Shown here in pieces: positions 1-10,713 of a DNA stretch of 43,618 nucleotides. Within the stretch, counting starts at the first letter, position 1, and every line of letters starts with the position of its first letter. This DNA is from Rhizobium lentis. GTDB lineage: Bacteria; Pseudomonadota; Alphaproteobacteria; Rhizobiales; Rhizobiaceae. The stretch spans positions 1-43,618 of the forward strand of contig NZ_JACHBD010000023.1 in the NCBI RefSeq assembly GCF_014200175.1. The letters run 5' to 3'. The translations under genes were made by a program, and so were the position numbers. The notes under the pieces were generated by a model, which searched no databases, was not told the origin of the DNA, and saw only the letters and a list, made by a program, of their open reading frames with translations.

Positions 1-60
1 TTTCTTTAGAGCGAGAGACTTCGTCGCCAGCAGCGCCGCCGCCCTCGTTCAGTGAGTGGG

Positions 61-90
61 CTTATAGAACCAACCCCTTTTCCAAGTCAA
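61..90 (-). promoter_or_regulatory. Strong leftward sigma-70-type promoter, possibly of an rRNA operon
   Basis: Read on the minus strand, there is a -35 box TTGACT (85-90), an 18-base spacer and a -10 box TATAAG (61-66). A GC-rich tract follows toward position 1 and no start codon is visible. The spacing and the leader look like those I remember for rhizobial rrn promoters, so an rRNA operon may lie just outside the window to the left. The boxes are seen directly; the rRNA assignment is inference. Confidence 0.5.
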
Positions 91-445
91 CAGCCCATTC
101 TGAAAAAAATCATTTTTCTTTCAAATCATTGTTTCAACACGCGAAATTTCGGAACCCGCTGAAAGCCGGTCGTTTTCCGGCTTCCGACCTCGAGCGGACG
201 GGTTCGGAGATGCGAATATTCTTCGACTTTTCGTGGAAAGGGCGCCCTTTCGTCTCTCACGCCCCGACATGATCACAATCTGCTGGTCTTAAGGGACACA
301 TGATTCACACAGGCAAATGCAGGCAGATTGCTTCCAGTGAGCGATTTGACTTCCATGCTTAAAATATGCACATCTTTCGCCCCAGCCAGGATGGCCAGGA
401 AATGCTCCAAGAGACTTCAAATGTAAGGATGCGGACCCGACTGCC
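91..445. other. Intergenic region upstream of the M23 peptidase gene
   Basis: About 350 bases lie between the leftward promoter and the peptidase start. The stretch is more AT-rich than the genes, especially at 100-150. I found no convincing -35/-10 pair for the peptidase at normal spacing: a TTGACT at 346-351 is followed too closely by TAAAAT at 360-365. The only open frames here are short continuations of frames antisense to the peptidase gene. Confidence 0.5.
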
Positions 446-2386
446 ATGATGACGGAGAAAATGATGATCCGCTCGTTGGGCAACGAGCCTCCGCTTCTGG
501 CCGACGGCAGGCGCGCTCCCGACCGTCGCGAGGTTTCCCTGCGCTGGCTCTCGGGCACGTTCCTCACCGGCATTACCTCTTCCGTCCTGATGGGCGTCGC
601 CCTTTTTGCCGCCCTTGATGGCCGCCAACAGCTGGCGATCCCCGCCGAAGCCTATGCGAGTGCTGCCACAGAAGCGCATGAGGATACGACCGTCGTCCGC
701 GGCGGCCGGCTGATCGCGCCCGCCATCGCCGCAAAACCGTCCGACCGAGCGATCATGGAAGTTTCCACCGTCGTCCACGACGGCGAAAAAGAGGTCGTGC
801 GCCGCCAGCCCTTCGCGCATGTGAAGATGACGCTGGCCGCCAACCATGTCGCGACCGAGGACTATCCCGATTTCGATCCCCTGGCGATCTTCTCCGCCGA
901 CGAGCCGCAGCCTGCCCCGCAAAGCCGCACCGGCGCGCTTTACGGCTCCGACGTTGAATCCGAAGTCAGCCTGAAAACCATCGCCTTCCCGACCGGCAAA
1001 ACCGGTATGAAGATGGCCTCCGGCCTGTCACTCGAGGAGGTCGAAGAAAATGTGCGCTCCAATGGTTCCGTGCTGACCGACGGCAATACGCAGCTCGCAG
1101 CGCTTTATTACGTCGATCCGCGTCGTTTCTCCAACGAGGATGCCGATGTCGATTTGACTGCGGGTCTCTCCGCCCGCGTGCTCGAGCAGAACATGACCGT
1201 CTCCGCACCGGAATCCATCACGCCGCAGACCGAAGAATTCGCAGACGACATCCTGCCGGTGCGCGTCGACGCACCCATCGCCAAGGCGCTGACAGATTCC
1301 GGCTATCCGCAGCAATATGCCGATGGCATTGCCGGCATCATCGCCCAGCAGTTGGGAGCCAGCGACCTCGAAAAAGGCGACGTGCTGCGGATCGGCATCA
1401 TCCAGAAGGGCGAACAGGCAAAGATCATCCGGGCCAGCGTCTATCGCGGAACGCGCCATCTGGTCACCGTGGCTCTCGACGACAAGGGCAAATATGTGCC
1501 AGGGAGCGAGCCGCCGATGCTGGACGCCATCGCCACAGCTTTTGATGACAATTCCTTTGCCCCGCCGCCCGGCCAGAACCTGCCACGCGTTTATGACGGT
1601 ATCTTTCGCGCTGCCCTTTCCTACGGCATGACCAAGGATATGACCGCGCTGATCATCAAGCTGCTCGCCAGCAATGTCGATTTCCAGGCGCAGCTGAGAC
1701 CGACGGATACGCTCGAGGCCTTCTTCTCCGTCGCCGACAGTGCCGGCCAGGCAACCGAGGATTCCGAACTGCTATACGTCAACGCCCGTTTCGGCGATAC
1801 GCAGACGCGCTTCTACCGCTTCCAGGATCCCGAGGACGGCACGGTCGATTATTTCGACGAAAACGGCAAGAGCATTCGCCAGTTCCTGCTGCGCAACCCG
1901 GTTCCGAACGGAATCTTCAAATCCGGCTTCGGCATGCGCCGGCACCCAATCCTCGGTTTTGCCCGCATGCATACCGGCGTCGATTGGGCGGCCCCCCGCG
2001 GCACGGCGATCATCGCTGCCGGCAACGGCACGGTCGAGAAAGCCGGGTGGGATTCCGGTGGCTATGGCAACCAGACGATCATTCGCCATGCGAACGGTTA
2101 CGAATCCTCCTACAATCACCAAAGCGCCATCGCCAAGGGCGTCGTGCCCGGCGCCAAGATCCGCCAGGGCCAAGTGATCGGCTGGGTCGGCACGACGGGC
2201 GAATCCACCGGACCGCATCTGCATTACGAGCTGATCGTCAACGGCACCAAGGTCGACCCCCTGCGCATTCGCCTGCCGGGCGGCAAATCCTTGCAGGGCG
2301 AGGCATTGGCAAAATTCGAGGATGAGCGCAAGCGCATCGATACCCTGCTGAACAACCAGACACCGGATCAGGTGGCGAGCAAGTAA
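446..2386 (+). CDS. Membrane-anchored M23 family metallopeptidase (LytM-type murein endopeptidase)
   Basis: This 646-aa protein probably cleaves peptidoglycan cross-bridges in the periplasm. A cytoplasmic N-terminus of about 35 residues is followed by one membrane segment near 37-57 and a long periplasmic linker. The M23 domain lies at about 495-610. It keeps the expected zinc ligands H509 and D513 (HTGVD) and H593, with catalytic H591 in an HLH motif, so an active enzyme is likely rather than a degenerate EnvC/NlpD-type activator. The start is uncertain: ATG codons occur at 446, 449 and 461, and the nearest AAGGA (425-429) is rather far upstream. The gene converges on clpB, and the two share a terminator hairpin. 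Confidence 0.88.
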   Translation: MMTEKMMIRSLGNEPPLLADGRRAPDRREVSLRWLSGTFLTGITSSVLMGVALFAALDGRQQLAIPAEAYASAATEAHEDTTVVRGGRLIAPAIAAKPSDRAIMEVSTVVHDGEKEVVRRQPFAHVKMTLAANHVATEDYPDFDPLAIFSADEPQPAPQSRTGALYGSDVESEVSLKTIAFPTGKTGMKMASGLSLEEVEENVRSNGSVLTDGNTQLAALYYVDPRRFSNEDADVDLTAGLSARVLEQNMTVSAPESITPQTEEFADDILPVRVDAPIAKALTDSGYPQQYADGIAGIIAQQLGASDLEKGDVLRIGIIQKGEQAKIIRASVYRGTRHLVTVALDDKGKYVPGSEPPMLDAIATAFDDNSFAPPPGQNLPRVYDGIFRAALSYGMTKDMTALIIKLLASNVDFQAQLRPTDTLEAFFSVADSAGQATEDSELLYVNARFGDTQTRFYRFQDPEDGTVDYFDENGKSIRQFLLRNPVPNGIFKSGFGMRRHPILGFARMHTGVDWAAPRGTAIIAAGNGTVEKAGWDSGGYGNQTIIRHANGYESSYNHQSAIAKGVVPGAKIRQGQVIGWVGTTGESTGPHLHYELIVNGTKVDPLRIRLPGGKSLQGEALAKFEDERKRIDTLLNNQTPDQVASK

Positions 2387-2434
2387 TCGTCGCCACAGCC
2401 GGCAGGCTGATGAACTGCTGGGGCGTCTCGGCCC

Positions 2435-2463
2435 AAAAAATGGCGGCCGAGGCCGCCATTTCT
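2435..2463 (-). terminator. Rho-independent terminator of clpB (probably bidirectional)
   Basis: A perfect 11-bp stem (2438-2448 with 2451-2461) has a two-base loop. In the clpB direction it is followed by a run of six T residues. In the opposite direction it lies 50 bases past the peptidase stop codon, so it may also end that transcript. Confidence 0.8.
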
Positions 2464-2483
2464 CATTCATCCGACGGCTCGGC

Positions 2484-5084
<2,601 letters not shown>

Positions 5085-5204
5085 ATTCCACCTCCATGGA
5101 TCGCCCTGCCCTTACGAGGCGCAGACCGATGATTGAGATCGGCCCCCTGAAAAGGCAGGCCGCGCTTGCCCGTCTCTCGATTTGGGCGAAGCAGTTCGAG
5201 GAGA

Positions 5205-5233
5205 ATATGGTAGCCTTTTCCAGGAGTTTAAAG
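5205..5233 (-). promoter_or_regulatory. Possible RpoH-type promoter for clpB
   Basis: On the minus strand a CTTTAAA (5227-5233) is followed 16 bases later by CCATAT (5205-5210). This is roughly like the alphaproteobacterial heat-shock pattern of CTTGAA, then 13-14 bases, then CCCCATnT. The -35 box is imperfect and the spacing slightly long. The call rests partly on clpB being a standard RpoH target. Confidence 0.35.
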
Positions 5234-5244
5234 AGCCGGTAAAA

Positions 5245-5277
5245 TGAAAATCCCCGGCACAGGGCCGGGGATTTTCA
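5245..5277 (-). terminator. Rho-independent terminator downstream of the DUF4167 gene
   Basis: A perfect 14-bp stem (5245-5258 with 5264-5277) has a five-base loop. Its GC core is flanked by A and T tracts, so it can work in either direction. It lies 60 bases past the stop of the DUF4167 gene and between that gene and the clpB promoter. Confidence 0.82.
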
Positions 5278-5337
5278 AGCAAATCCGGGCAGATGGTATG
5301 AACGTCCCGCCTTTTCCCGAAGGAAAGGCGAAATCCT

Positions 5338-6048
5338 TCACTCCGATGTGGCGTCCGCCAGAACAGGCGCCTCGGCGGAAGCGCCCTCGCCTTCCGGGGC
5401 TGCGTCGCCTTCTGCGCCACGACGCGGGCGACGGGGACGATTGCCGGCGCTGCGGCGGCGCGGCTGGCGTTCGCGCGGCTGGCCGGCGGAACCTTCCTCG
5501 TCCATGGCGACCTCGGCAGGAATGCCTTCGATCTCCGGCTGCGGGCCGGTTCCATCGATGACCTCGGGCTGAGGTGCCGGAGCGGGAGCCGGCTGCGGCT
5601 GTGCCTGCGGCTGGTGCTGCCTGCTCTGCGGCGGCTGAACGATAACGACATCATCGCCGTCATTGTCGTTGTTATCAACATCGTCGCCGTCGCGATCCGC
5701 CGCGTCGCGGTCATTGTAGTCGCCGCGGTCGTCGCGCTGGAAACGCTCCTGCATCTGCGCCTGGGCGCTGGCGATGATCCGATTGTAGTGTTCGGCGTGC
5801 TGAAGATAGTTCTCGGCCATCACGCGGTCGCCGGAGCTCTGGGCGTCACGGGCAAGTTGCGCATATTTCTCGGCAATATGCTGGGCAGTGCCGCGAATTT
5901 TCACGTCGGGGCCGGAGCTGTCATAGGTCCGGGTCAGCGGATTGCCGCCCTTGCGGTTAAAATTGTTGTTGTTGTTATTTCCGCCGCCGCCATTGTTATT
6001 ATTGTTACCACGCCCTCGACCGCGCTTGTTTTGCTGTCCTGGCCTCAT
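5338..6048 (-). CDS. DUF4167 domain protein with asparagine/glycine-rich N-terminus
   Basis: This is a 236-aa protein of unknown function, conserved in Rhizobiales. The DUF4167 domain covers about residues 32-95 (segments GNPLTRTYDSSGPD, AEKYAQLARDA and AENYLQHAEHYNRI). Before it comes a basic RGRGRG stretch and runs of Asn and Gly. The rest is disordered: an acidic D/N-rich part, a proline/glutamine part and a basic C-terminal part rich in RRR and RPRR. That composition suggests RNA or nucleic-acid binding, which is inference. I start it at 6048 (MRPGQQNKRG, the usual family N-terminus) because an AGGTGA lies at the right distance upstream; the frame stays open 18 codons further. It is transcribed alone, with its own terminator. 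Confidence 0.85.
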   Translation of the reverse strand: MRPGQQNKRGRGRGNNNNNGGGGNNNNNNFNRKGGNPLTRTYDSSGPDVKIRGTAQHIAEKYAQLARDAQSSGDRVMAENYLQHAEHYNRIIASAQAQMQERFQRDDRGDYNDRDAADRDGDDVDNNDNDGDDVVIVQPPQSRQHQPQAQPQPAPAPAPQPEVIDGTGPQPEIEGIPAEVAMDEEGSAGQPRERQPRRRSAGNRPRRPRRGAEGDAAPEGEGASAEAPVLADATSE

Positions 6049-6391
6049 AGATCGTTCACCTGAATTCTCTGTTTGTGATGGATACATGGCACCAACCGCC
6101 ATGACCGGAAAACCGGGTCAGGACCTTTGTGCCGCGAGCATACTGCGCCTCTGCGCCGACCTGCCGCTTGGTTCTCAAGTCAGTTTGACTGATTCACGCG
6201 TTGGGTCGTGTTCAACCGTTGAAACTCTCGTTTAAAAGAGCGGACCCCCGAGGCAAACCAAGTACCGAACGAATCTCGTTCATTCCTCTCTGCCCAACAC
6301 GTGTCCGCAACCTATATTGCTTCCCGGGGAAATCCAAGCCTTTTCTTCGCAATAACAATAATGTCCCGTTCAATGCCGCCATAATCGCCTT
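6049..6391. other. Intergenic region between prmC and the DUF4167 gene
   Basis: This 343-base gap contains the leader of the DUF4167 gene. Two short inverted repeats are visible: TCAGT-TTG-ACTGA near 6179-6191, and GAACGA-ATC-TCGTTC at 6267-6281. Neither has a T-run, and I found no clear -35/-10 pair or RNA gene. The last 50 bases before the prmC stop are A/T-rich but have no terminator hairpin. Confidence 0.4.
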
Positions 6392-7252
6392 CTAGGCGAG
6401 CGCGAACATGAGCGCCCTGTCGTTCTGACCATAATCTTTCACGGATTTGAGGCAGTTGAAGCCCTTCGCTTCGAAGATCGCCGTCACATCGTTTCGCTGA
6501 TCGTAGCCGATTTCCAGTGCGAGAACCCCATCGGGCCTCATGAACCTTGCCGCATCCTTGGCTATGGCTCTGTAGGCGTCAAGCCCATCCGGGCCGCCAT
6601 CCAGAGCCGCAACCGGATCAAATTTCGTCACTTCGGGAGCAAGATCATGAATGACATTGGAGGCAATATAGGGCGGATTTGAGACAATCGCGTGAAATGA
6701 GCCCTGGATCTTCTCGAACCATTTCGACCGTACAGCCTGAAAGCGATCCTGCAACCCGTTTCTTTCTGCGTTTGATCTTGCCGTTCCAAGGGCATCCGCC
6801 GATATGTCGCTGCCGATACCTGACGCCTCGGGACACTCGCTCAACAGCGCAAGGCATATCGCCCCGGTCCCTGTTCCGATGTCAAGAATATGGAGACGCC
6901 CGTGGGCCTTTGCAAGGTCCTTGAGATAGGGAAGCACTGTATCGACCAGAATTTCCGTATCCGGCCGCGGCTCCAGGGTTTCCGCCGATAGCTGGAGCGC
7001 CAGGCCGTAAAATTCCCGCTCGCCAAGAATGCGATGCACCGGCTCATGGCCGAGTCGCCGCTCCAGCGCCTTGGAAATCATCGCGATTTGATCAGCAGAA
7101 AGCTTCTCGGCCGATCGCGTCAACAGTTCGGTCGATGACTGTTTCAGAAGGCCCGCGACAAGCAGACGCGCATCGGTTGCCGGATCGGCGATGCCTGCCT
7201 CCGTGAAGCGACGGCGCGCTTCGGCAAGCATTTCGGCGACCGTCTGGCTCAT
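6392..7252 (-). CDS. prmC: Release factor glutamine N5-methyltransferase PrmC
   Basis: PrmC methylates the glutamine of the GGQ loop in peptide release factors using S-adenosylmethionine, which speeds translation termination. The 286-aa protein has the N-terminal helical PrmC domain (about 1-85), the SAM-binding motif DIGTGTG (124-130) and the diagnostic catalytic NPPY (192-195). Its ATG overlaps the stop codon of prfA by four bases (ATGA), so it is translated together with its own substrate's gene. No separate promoter is visible. Confidence 0.96.
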   Translation of the reverse strand: MSQTVAEMLAEARRRFTEAGIADPATDARLLVAGLLKQSSTELLTRSAEKLSADQIAMISKALERRLGHEPVHRILGEREFYGLALQLSAETLEPRPDTEILVDTVLPYLKDLAKAHGRLHILDIGTGTGAICLALLSECPEASGIGSDISADALGTARSNAERNGLQDRFQAVRSKWFEKIQGSFHAIVSNPPYIASNVIHDLAPEVTKFDPVAALDGGPDGLDAYRAIAKDAARFMRPDGVLALEIGYDQRNDVTAIFEAKGFNCLKSVKDYGQNDRALMFALA

Positions 7253-8328
7253 AGCTGCTCGCCGAGCTGCGCAAGCTGGCTTGCCTGATAGTCGGCCATC
7301 AACGCATCGACGACCTCCTCGATCTCACCCTCCATCATCCGGTCGAGCTTATAGAGCGTCAGATTGATGCGATGGTCCGTCACGCGTCCCTGCGGGAAGT
7401 TATAGGTGCGGATGCGTTCCGAGCGATCGCCGGAGCCGACCTGGCTCTTGCGGTCGGCCGAGCGTTCGCTGTCGGCCCGCTGCCGCTCGGCATCGTAGAG
7501 CCTGGAACGCAGAACCTGCATCGCTTTGGCGCGGTTCTGATGCTGCGATTTTTCCGAGCTGGTGACGACGATGCCGCTCGGCAGGTGCGTGATGCGCACC
7601 GCCGAGTCAGTCGTATTAACGTGCTGGCCGCCGGCACCGGAGGAACGCATCGTGTCGATGCGGATATCTTCCGGCCGGATTTCGATGTCGATCTCCTCTG
7701 CCTCCGGCAGCACCGCCACCGTCGCGGCCGAGGTATGGATGCGCCCGCCCGCCTCGGTTTCCGGCACACGCTGCACGCGGTGTACGCCGGATTCGAATTT
7801 CAGCTTGGCAAAGACGCCTCGCCCGGTGATCGTCGCAATGATTTCCTTGTAGCCGCCGGCTTCACCCTCACTTGCAGAGAGCACCTCCACCTTCCAGCCC
7901 TTTTCGGCGGCGAAACGCTCATACATGCGGAAGAGATCGCCAGCAAAAAGGGCAGCTTCCGAGCCGCCGGTACCGGCGCGGATTTCCAGGATCGCGCTCT
8001 TTTCATCCGCCGCATCCTTCGGCAGAAGCAGGATCTGCATTTCCTGCTCCAGCGCCTCGATCCGCGCTCTCACTTCGGGCAATTCGAGGTCGGCTAGATC
8101 GCGCATCTCGCGATCGACCGATTTGTCCTCGAGCAGCGTTTCGAGATCGGCAAGCTCAGCGACCGCCTTCTCGTAGGCGCGGATCTTCGTGACGACAGGC
8201 TGCAGCTCGGAATATTCGGATGCGAGCTTCACATACACATCGGCGGCCGGGCCGGCCGACATGCGCGCCTCGATCTCGCCGAATCGACGTTCCAGCTCGC
8301 GCATCTTTTCAACGGGAAGCTTCGCCAC
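7249..8328 (-). CDS. prfA: Peptide chain release factor 1
   Basis: RF1 recognises UAA and UAG stop codons in the ribosomal A site and triggers peptide release. The 359-aa protein is full length. It has the RF1-type codon-reading tripeptide P189-E190-T191 and the GGQ catalytic loop (233-235), whose glutamine is the target of PrmC encoded just downstream. The start codon is GTG, with GGAG six bases upstream. It lies 28 bases after the ptsP stop, so ptsP, prfA and prmC may share a transcript. Confidence 0.97.
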   Translation of the reverse strand: MAKLPVEKMRELERRFGEIEARMSAGPAADVYVKLASEYSELQPVVTKIRAYEKAVAELADLETLLEDKSVDREMRDLADLELPEVRARIEALEQEMQILLLPKDAADEKSAILEIRAGTGGSEAALFAGDLFRMYERFAAEKGWKVEVLSASEGEAGGYKEIIATITGRGVFAKLKFESGVHRVQRVPETEAGGRIHTSAATVAVLPEAEEIDIEIRPEDIRIDTMRSSGAGGQHVNTTDSAVRITHLPSGIVVTSSEKSQHQNRAKAMQVLRSRLYDAERQRADSERSADRKSQVGSGDRSERIRTYNFPQGRVTDHRINLTLYKLDRMMEGEIEEVVDALMADYQASQLAQLGEQL

Positions 8329-8356
8329 CCTTCACTCCGATTCTTCTTATATTTCT

Positions 8357-10624
8357 CTAAAGGGGAATATTGTGGCTCTCGGCGAAGCGGGCAAGCACCT
8401 CGCGCATCGTCACCGTGCTGCGATGATCGTCCAGCACTTCGTCCATCACCTTTGCCAACGCTTCGACATCAAGCCCGAGCAGCATCGCTTTCACTGGCCC
8501 GATCGAGGCCGGTGACATCGAAATCGAGCGGAATCCGATGCCGAGCAGCGCCATTGCCGAGAGCGGCTTGCCGGCAAGTTCGCCGCAAAGCGTCACCGGC
8601 GTCTTGTTCCGATCCGACCCACGCACGATGTCGCGCAGGATCCGCAAAAACGGCTTGCCCAGTGGATCGAAGCGGTCCGACACCCGCGCATTGCCGCGGT
8701 CGACGGCCATCGAGAACTGGAAGAGGTCGTTCGAACCGACCGAAACGAAATCGACCGCCTCCATCAGCTCGTCGAGCTGCCAGAGCAGCGCCGGCACCTC
8801 CAGCATCGCACCGAATTGCAGCTTGCGCGGCAGCCCGTGGCCGAAGCGCGAGAGATGCTGCACTTCCTTCTGCAGGAGCTCGCGCACCATCCTCAGCTCG
8901 GAAACCTCGGTCACCATCGGCACCATCAGCTTCAGCTCGGTATCGGCCGACGCTTTCAGCAGGGCGCGCAGCTGAGTGCGCAACAATCCCGGCCGGTCGA
9001 GCGACAGCCGGATGGCGCGCCAGCCGAGTGCGGGGTTTTCCTCCTCGTGGCCGCGGAAATAGGGCACGACCTTGTCGCCACCGATATCGAGCGTGCGGAA
9101 GGTGACGACGCGGCCGGCCGCCTGTTTGATCACATTGCGGTAGAACTGCTCCTGCTCGTCCGCCTTCGGCATGGTGGAGGCGATCATGAATTGCAGCTCG
9201 GTGCGGAAGAGACCGATGCCCTCTGCACCCGATTCCGACAGCTGCGGCAGATCGACCAGCAGGCCGGCATTCATCATCAGCGAGATCCGCTGGCCGTCTT
9301 TGGTGACCGGCTCGATGGCGCGCAGTGCCCGGAACTGCTCCTGCCGTCTGGCGCGGAAGCGGACCTTTTCCTCGTAGGAACGGCGATGATCGGCCATTGG
9401 CCGCAGGTGCACATGCCCCTCATCGGCGTCGATGATCACGGCATCGCCGTTCTCGGCGAGCGCCACGACACCCGCCGCCTGGCCGATAACAGGAATGCCC
9501 ATGGCACGCGCGACGATCACCACATGGCTCGTCACCGCCCCTTCCTCCAGCACCAGCCCGCGGACATTGGCTCGCGGATAATCGAGCAGTTCCGCCGCCC
9601 CCATGGCGCGCGCCAGGATGACCGCGTCGTTGGGGAACCCCTCCGCGGTCGTCCGCCCGGCATAACCGGTCAACTGCCGAAGCAGACGGTTCGCCAGATC
9701 CTCGAAATCATGCATGCGTTCGCGCAGATAGGGGTCGGTCAACCGCATCATCCGCGCCTTGGTGTCGCTCTGCACCTTCTCGACCGCCGCTTCCGCCGTC
9801 AGGCCGTTGCGGATCGCCTCCTCGAGCTTGCGCACCCAGCCCTGGTCATGCGCGAACATCCGGTAGGTTTCGAGCACCTCACGATGCTCGCCCTCCATCG
9901 ACACGTCGCGACGCGACAGCATGTCGTCGATCGAGATCCTGAGCGACCCCATGGCTTCAGCCAGCCGCCGGATCTCCTTCTCGGCATCCTCGTTGAGCAG
10001 GTTGGTAACGACGATGCGCGGCTCGTGCAGCACGACGTAGCCGAGGCCGATGCCGTCATTATACGTGTCGCCGTCGACGGTCACCGAGCGCGTCAGGTCG
10101 AGTTCAAGGCCCGGCTTGGTGATCTTCTTCAGTTCGCCGGTTGCGATCATCTCGGCAAGCACCATTGCCGTCGTCTCGAGCGCTTCCACCTCTTCCTCGC
10201 GATAGGTGCGGCTCGCCTTGTTCTGCACGACGAGAACGCCGAGCGAGCGCCCGGTCCTCAAGATCGGCACGCCGAGGAAGGAATGGTAGATCTCTTCACC
10301 CGTCTCCGGCAGGTAGCGGAACGCCGGATGCGACTGCGCGTCGGAAAGGTTGAGCGGCTGCGCTGAAGCCGCGATCGTGCCGACGAGGCCCTGCCCCATC
10401 TTCAGCTGTGCCAGGTGCACGGCCTCGCGGTTGAGGCCTTCGGTGGCGTAGAGTTCAAGCACACCGTCGGCGCGCAGCACATAGACGGAGCAGACTTCCG
10501 CCACCATGTTGCTGGCAATCTGGCGGACGATCCGGTCAAGACGATCCTGCGGCTCCAGCGGCTCTGCCATCAACTCGCGCAGCCGCCTGAGCAGCACGCG
10601 CGGACCGCCGGAAAGGTCTCTCAT
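8357..10624 (-). CDS. ptsP: Phosphoenolpyruvate-protein phosphotransferase PtsP (nitrogen-PTS enzyme I)
   Basis: This is EI-Ntr, the first enzyme of the regulatory nitrogen phosphotransferase chain. It takes phosphate from PEP and passes it to NPr and EIIA-Ntr, linking carbon and nitrogen state to potassium transport and other processes. The 755-aa protein has an N-terminal GAF domain (about 20-160), which distinguishes PtsP from the sugar-PTS EI, then the EI N-domain, the phospho-histidine H367 in a TSHVVIVARA context, and the C-terminal PEP-binding barrel with FVSVGSNDLFQ and the LCGE cysteine. It lies between lysC and prfA on the same strand. Confidence 0.95.
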   Translation of the reverse strand: MRDLSGGPRVLLRRLRELMAEPLEPQDRLDRIVRQIASNMVAEVCSVYVLRADGVLELYATEGLNREAVHLAQLKMGQGLVGTIAASAQPLNLSDAQSHPAFRYLPETGEEIYHSFLGVPILRTGRSLGVLVVQNKASRTYREEEVEALETTAMVLAEMIATGELKKITKPGLELDLTRSVTVDGDTYNDGIGLGYVVLHEPRIVVTNLLNEDAEKEIRRLAEAMGSLRISIDDMLSRRDVSMEGEHREVLETYRMFAHDQGWVRKLEEAIRNGLTAEAAVEKVQSDTKARMMRLTDPYLRERMHDFEDLANRLLRQLTGYAGRTTAEGFPNDAVILARAMGAAELLDYPRANVRGLVLEEGAVTSHVVIVARAMGIPVIGQAAGVVALAENGDAVIIDADEGHVHLRPMADHRRSYEEKVRFRARRQEQFRALRAIEPVTKDGQRISLMMNAGLLVDLPQLSESGAEGIGLFRTELQFMIASTMPKADEQEQFYRNVIKQAAGRVVTFRTLDIGGDKVVPYFRGHEEENPALGWRAIRLSLDRPGLLRTQLRALLKASADTELKLMVPMVTEVSELRMVRELLQKEVQHLSRFGHGLPRKLQFGAMLEVPALLWQLDELMEAVDFVSVGSNDLFQFSMAVDRGNARVSDRFDPLGKPFLRILRDIVRGSDRNKTPVTLCGELAGKPLSAMALLGIGFRSISMSPASIGPVKAMLLGLDVEALAKVMDEVLDDHRSTVTMREVLARFAESHNIPL

Positions 10625-10713
10625 GACGTCTCAAGCTCCCGAAACAACGCACTCTGTCCCGGCCGGCCTGCCGTCGTCTCCTCAACCTGAAGGAGCAGGC
10701 CACCCGCTGGGAA

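Noticed and set aside
5950..6015. Triplet repeats in the DUF4167 gene as a phase-variation switch
   Set aside because: The units are three bases long, so changes keep the frame; they may alter length but not switch the gene off.
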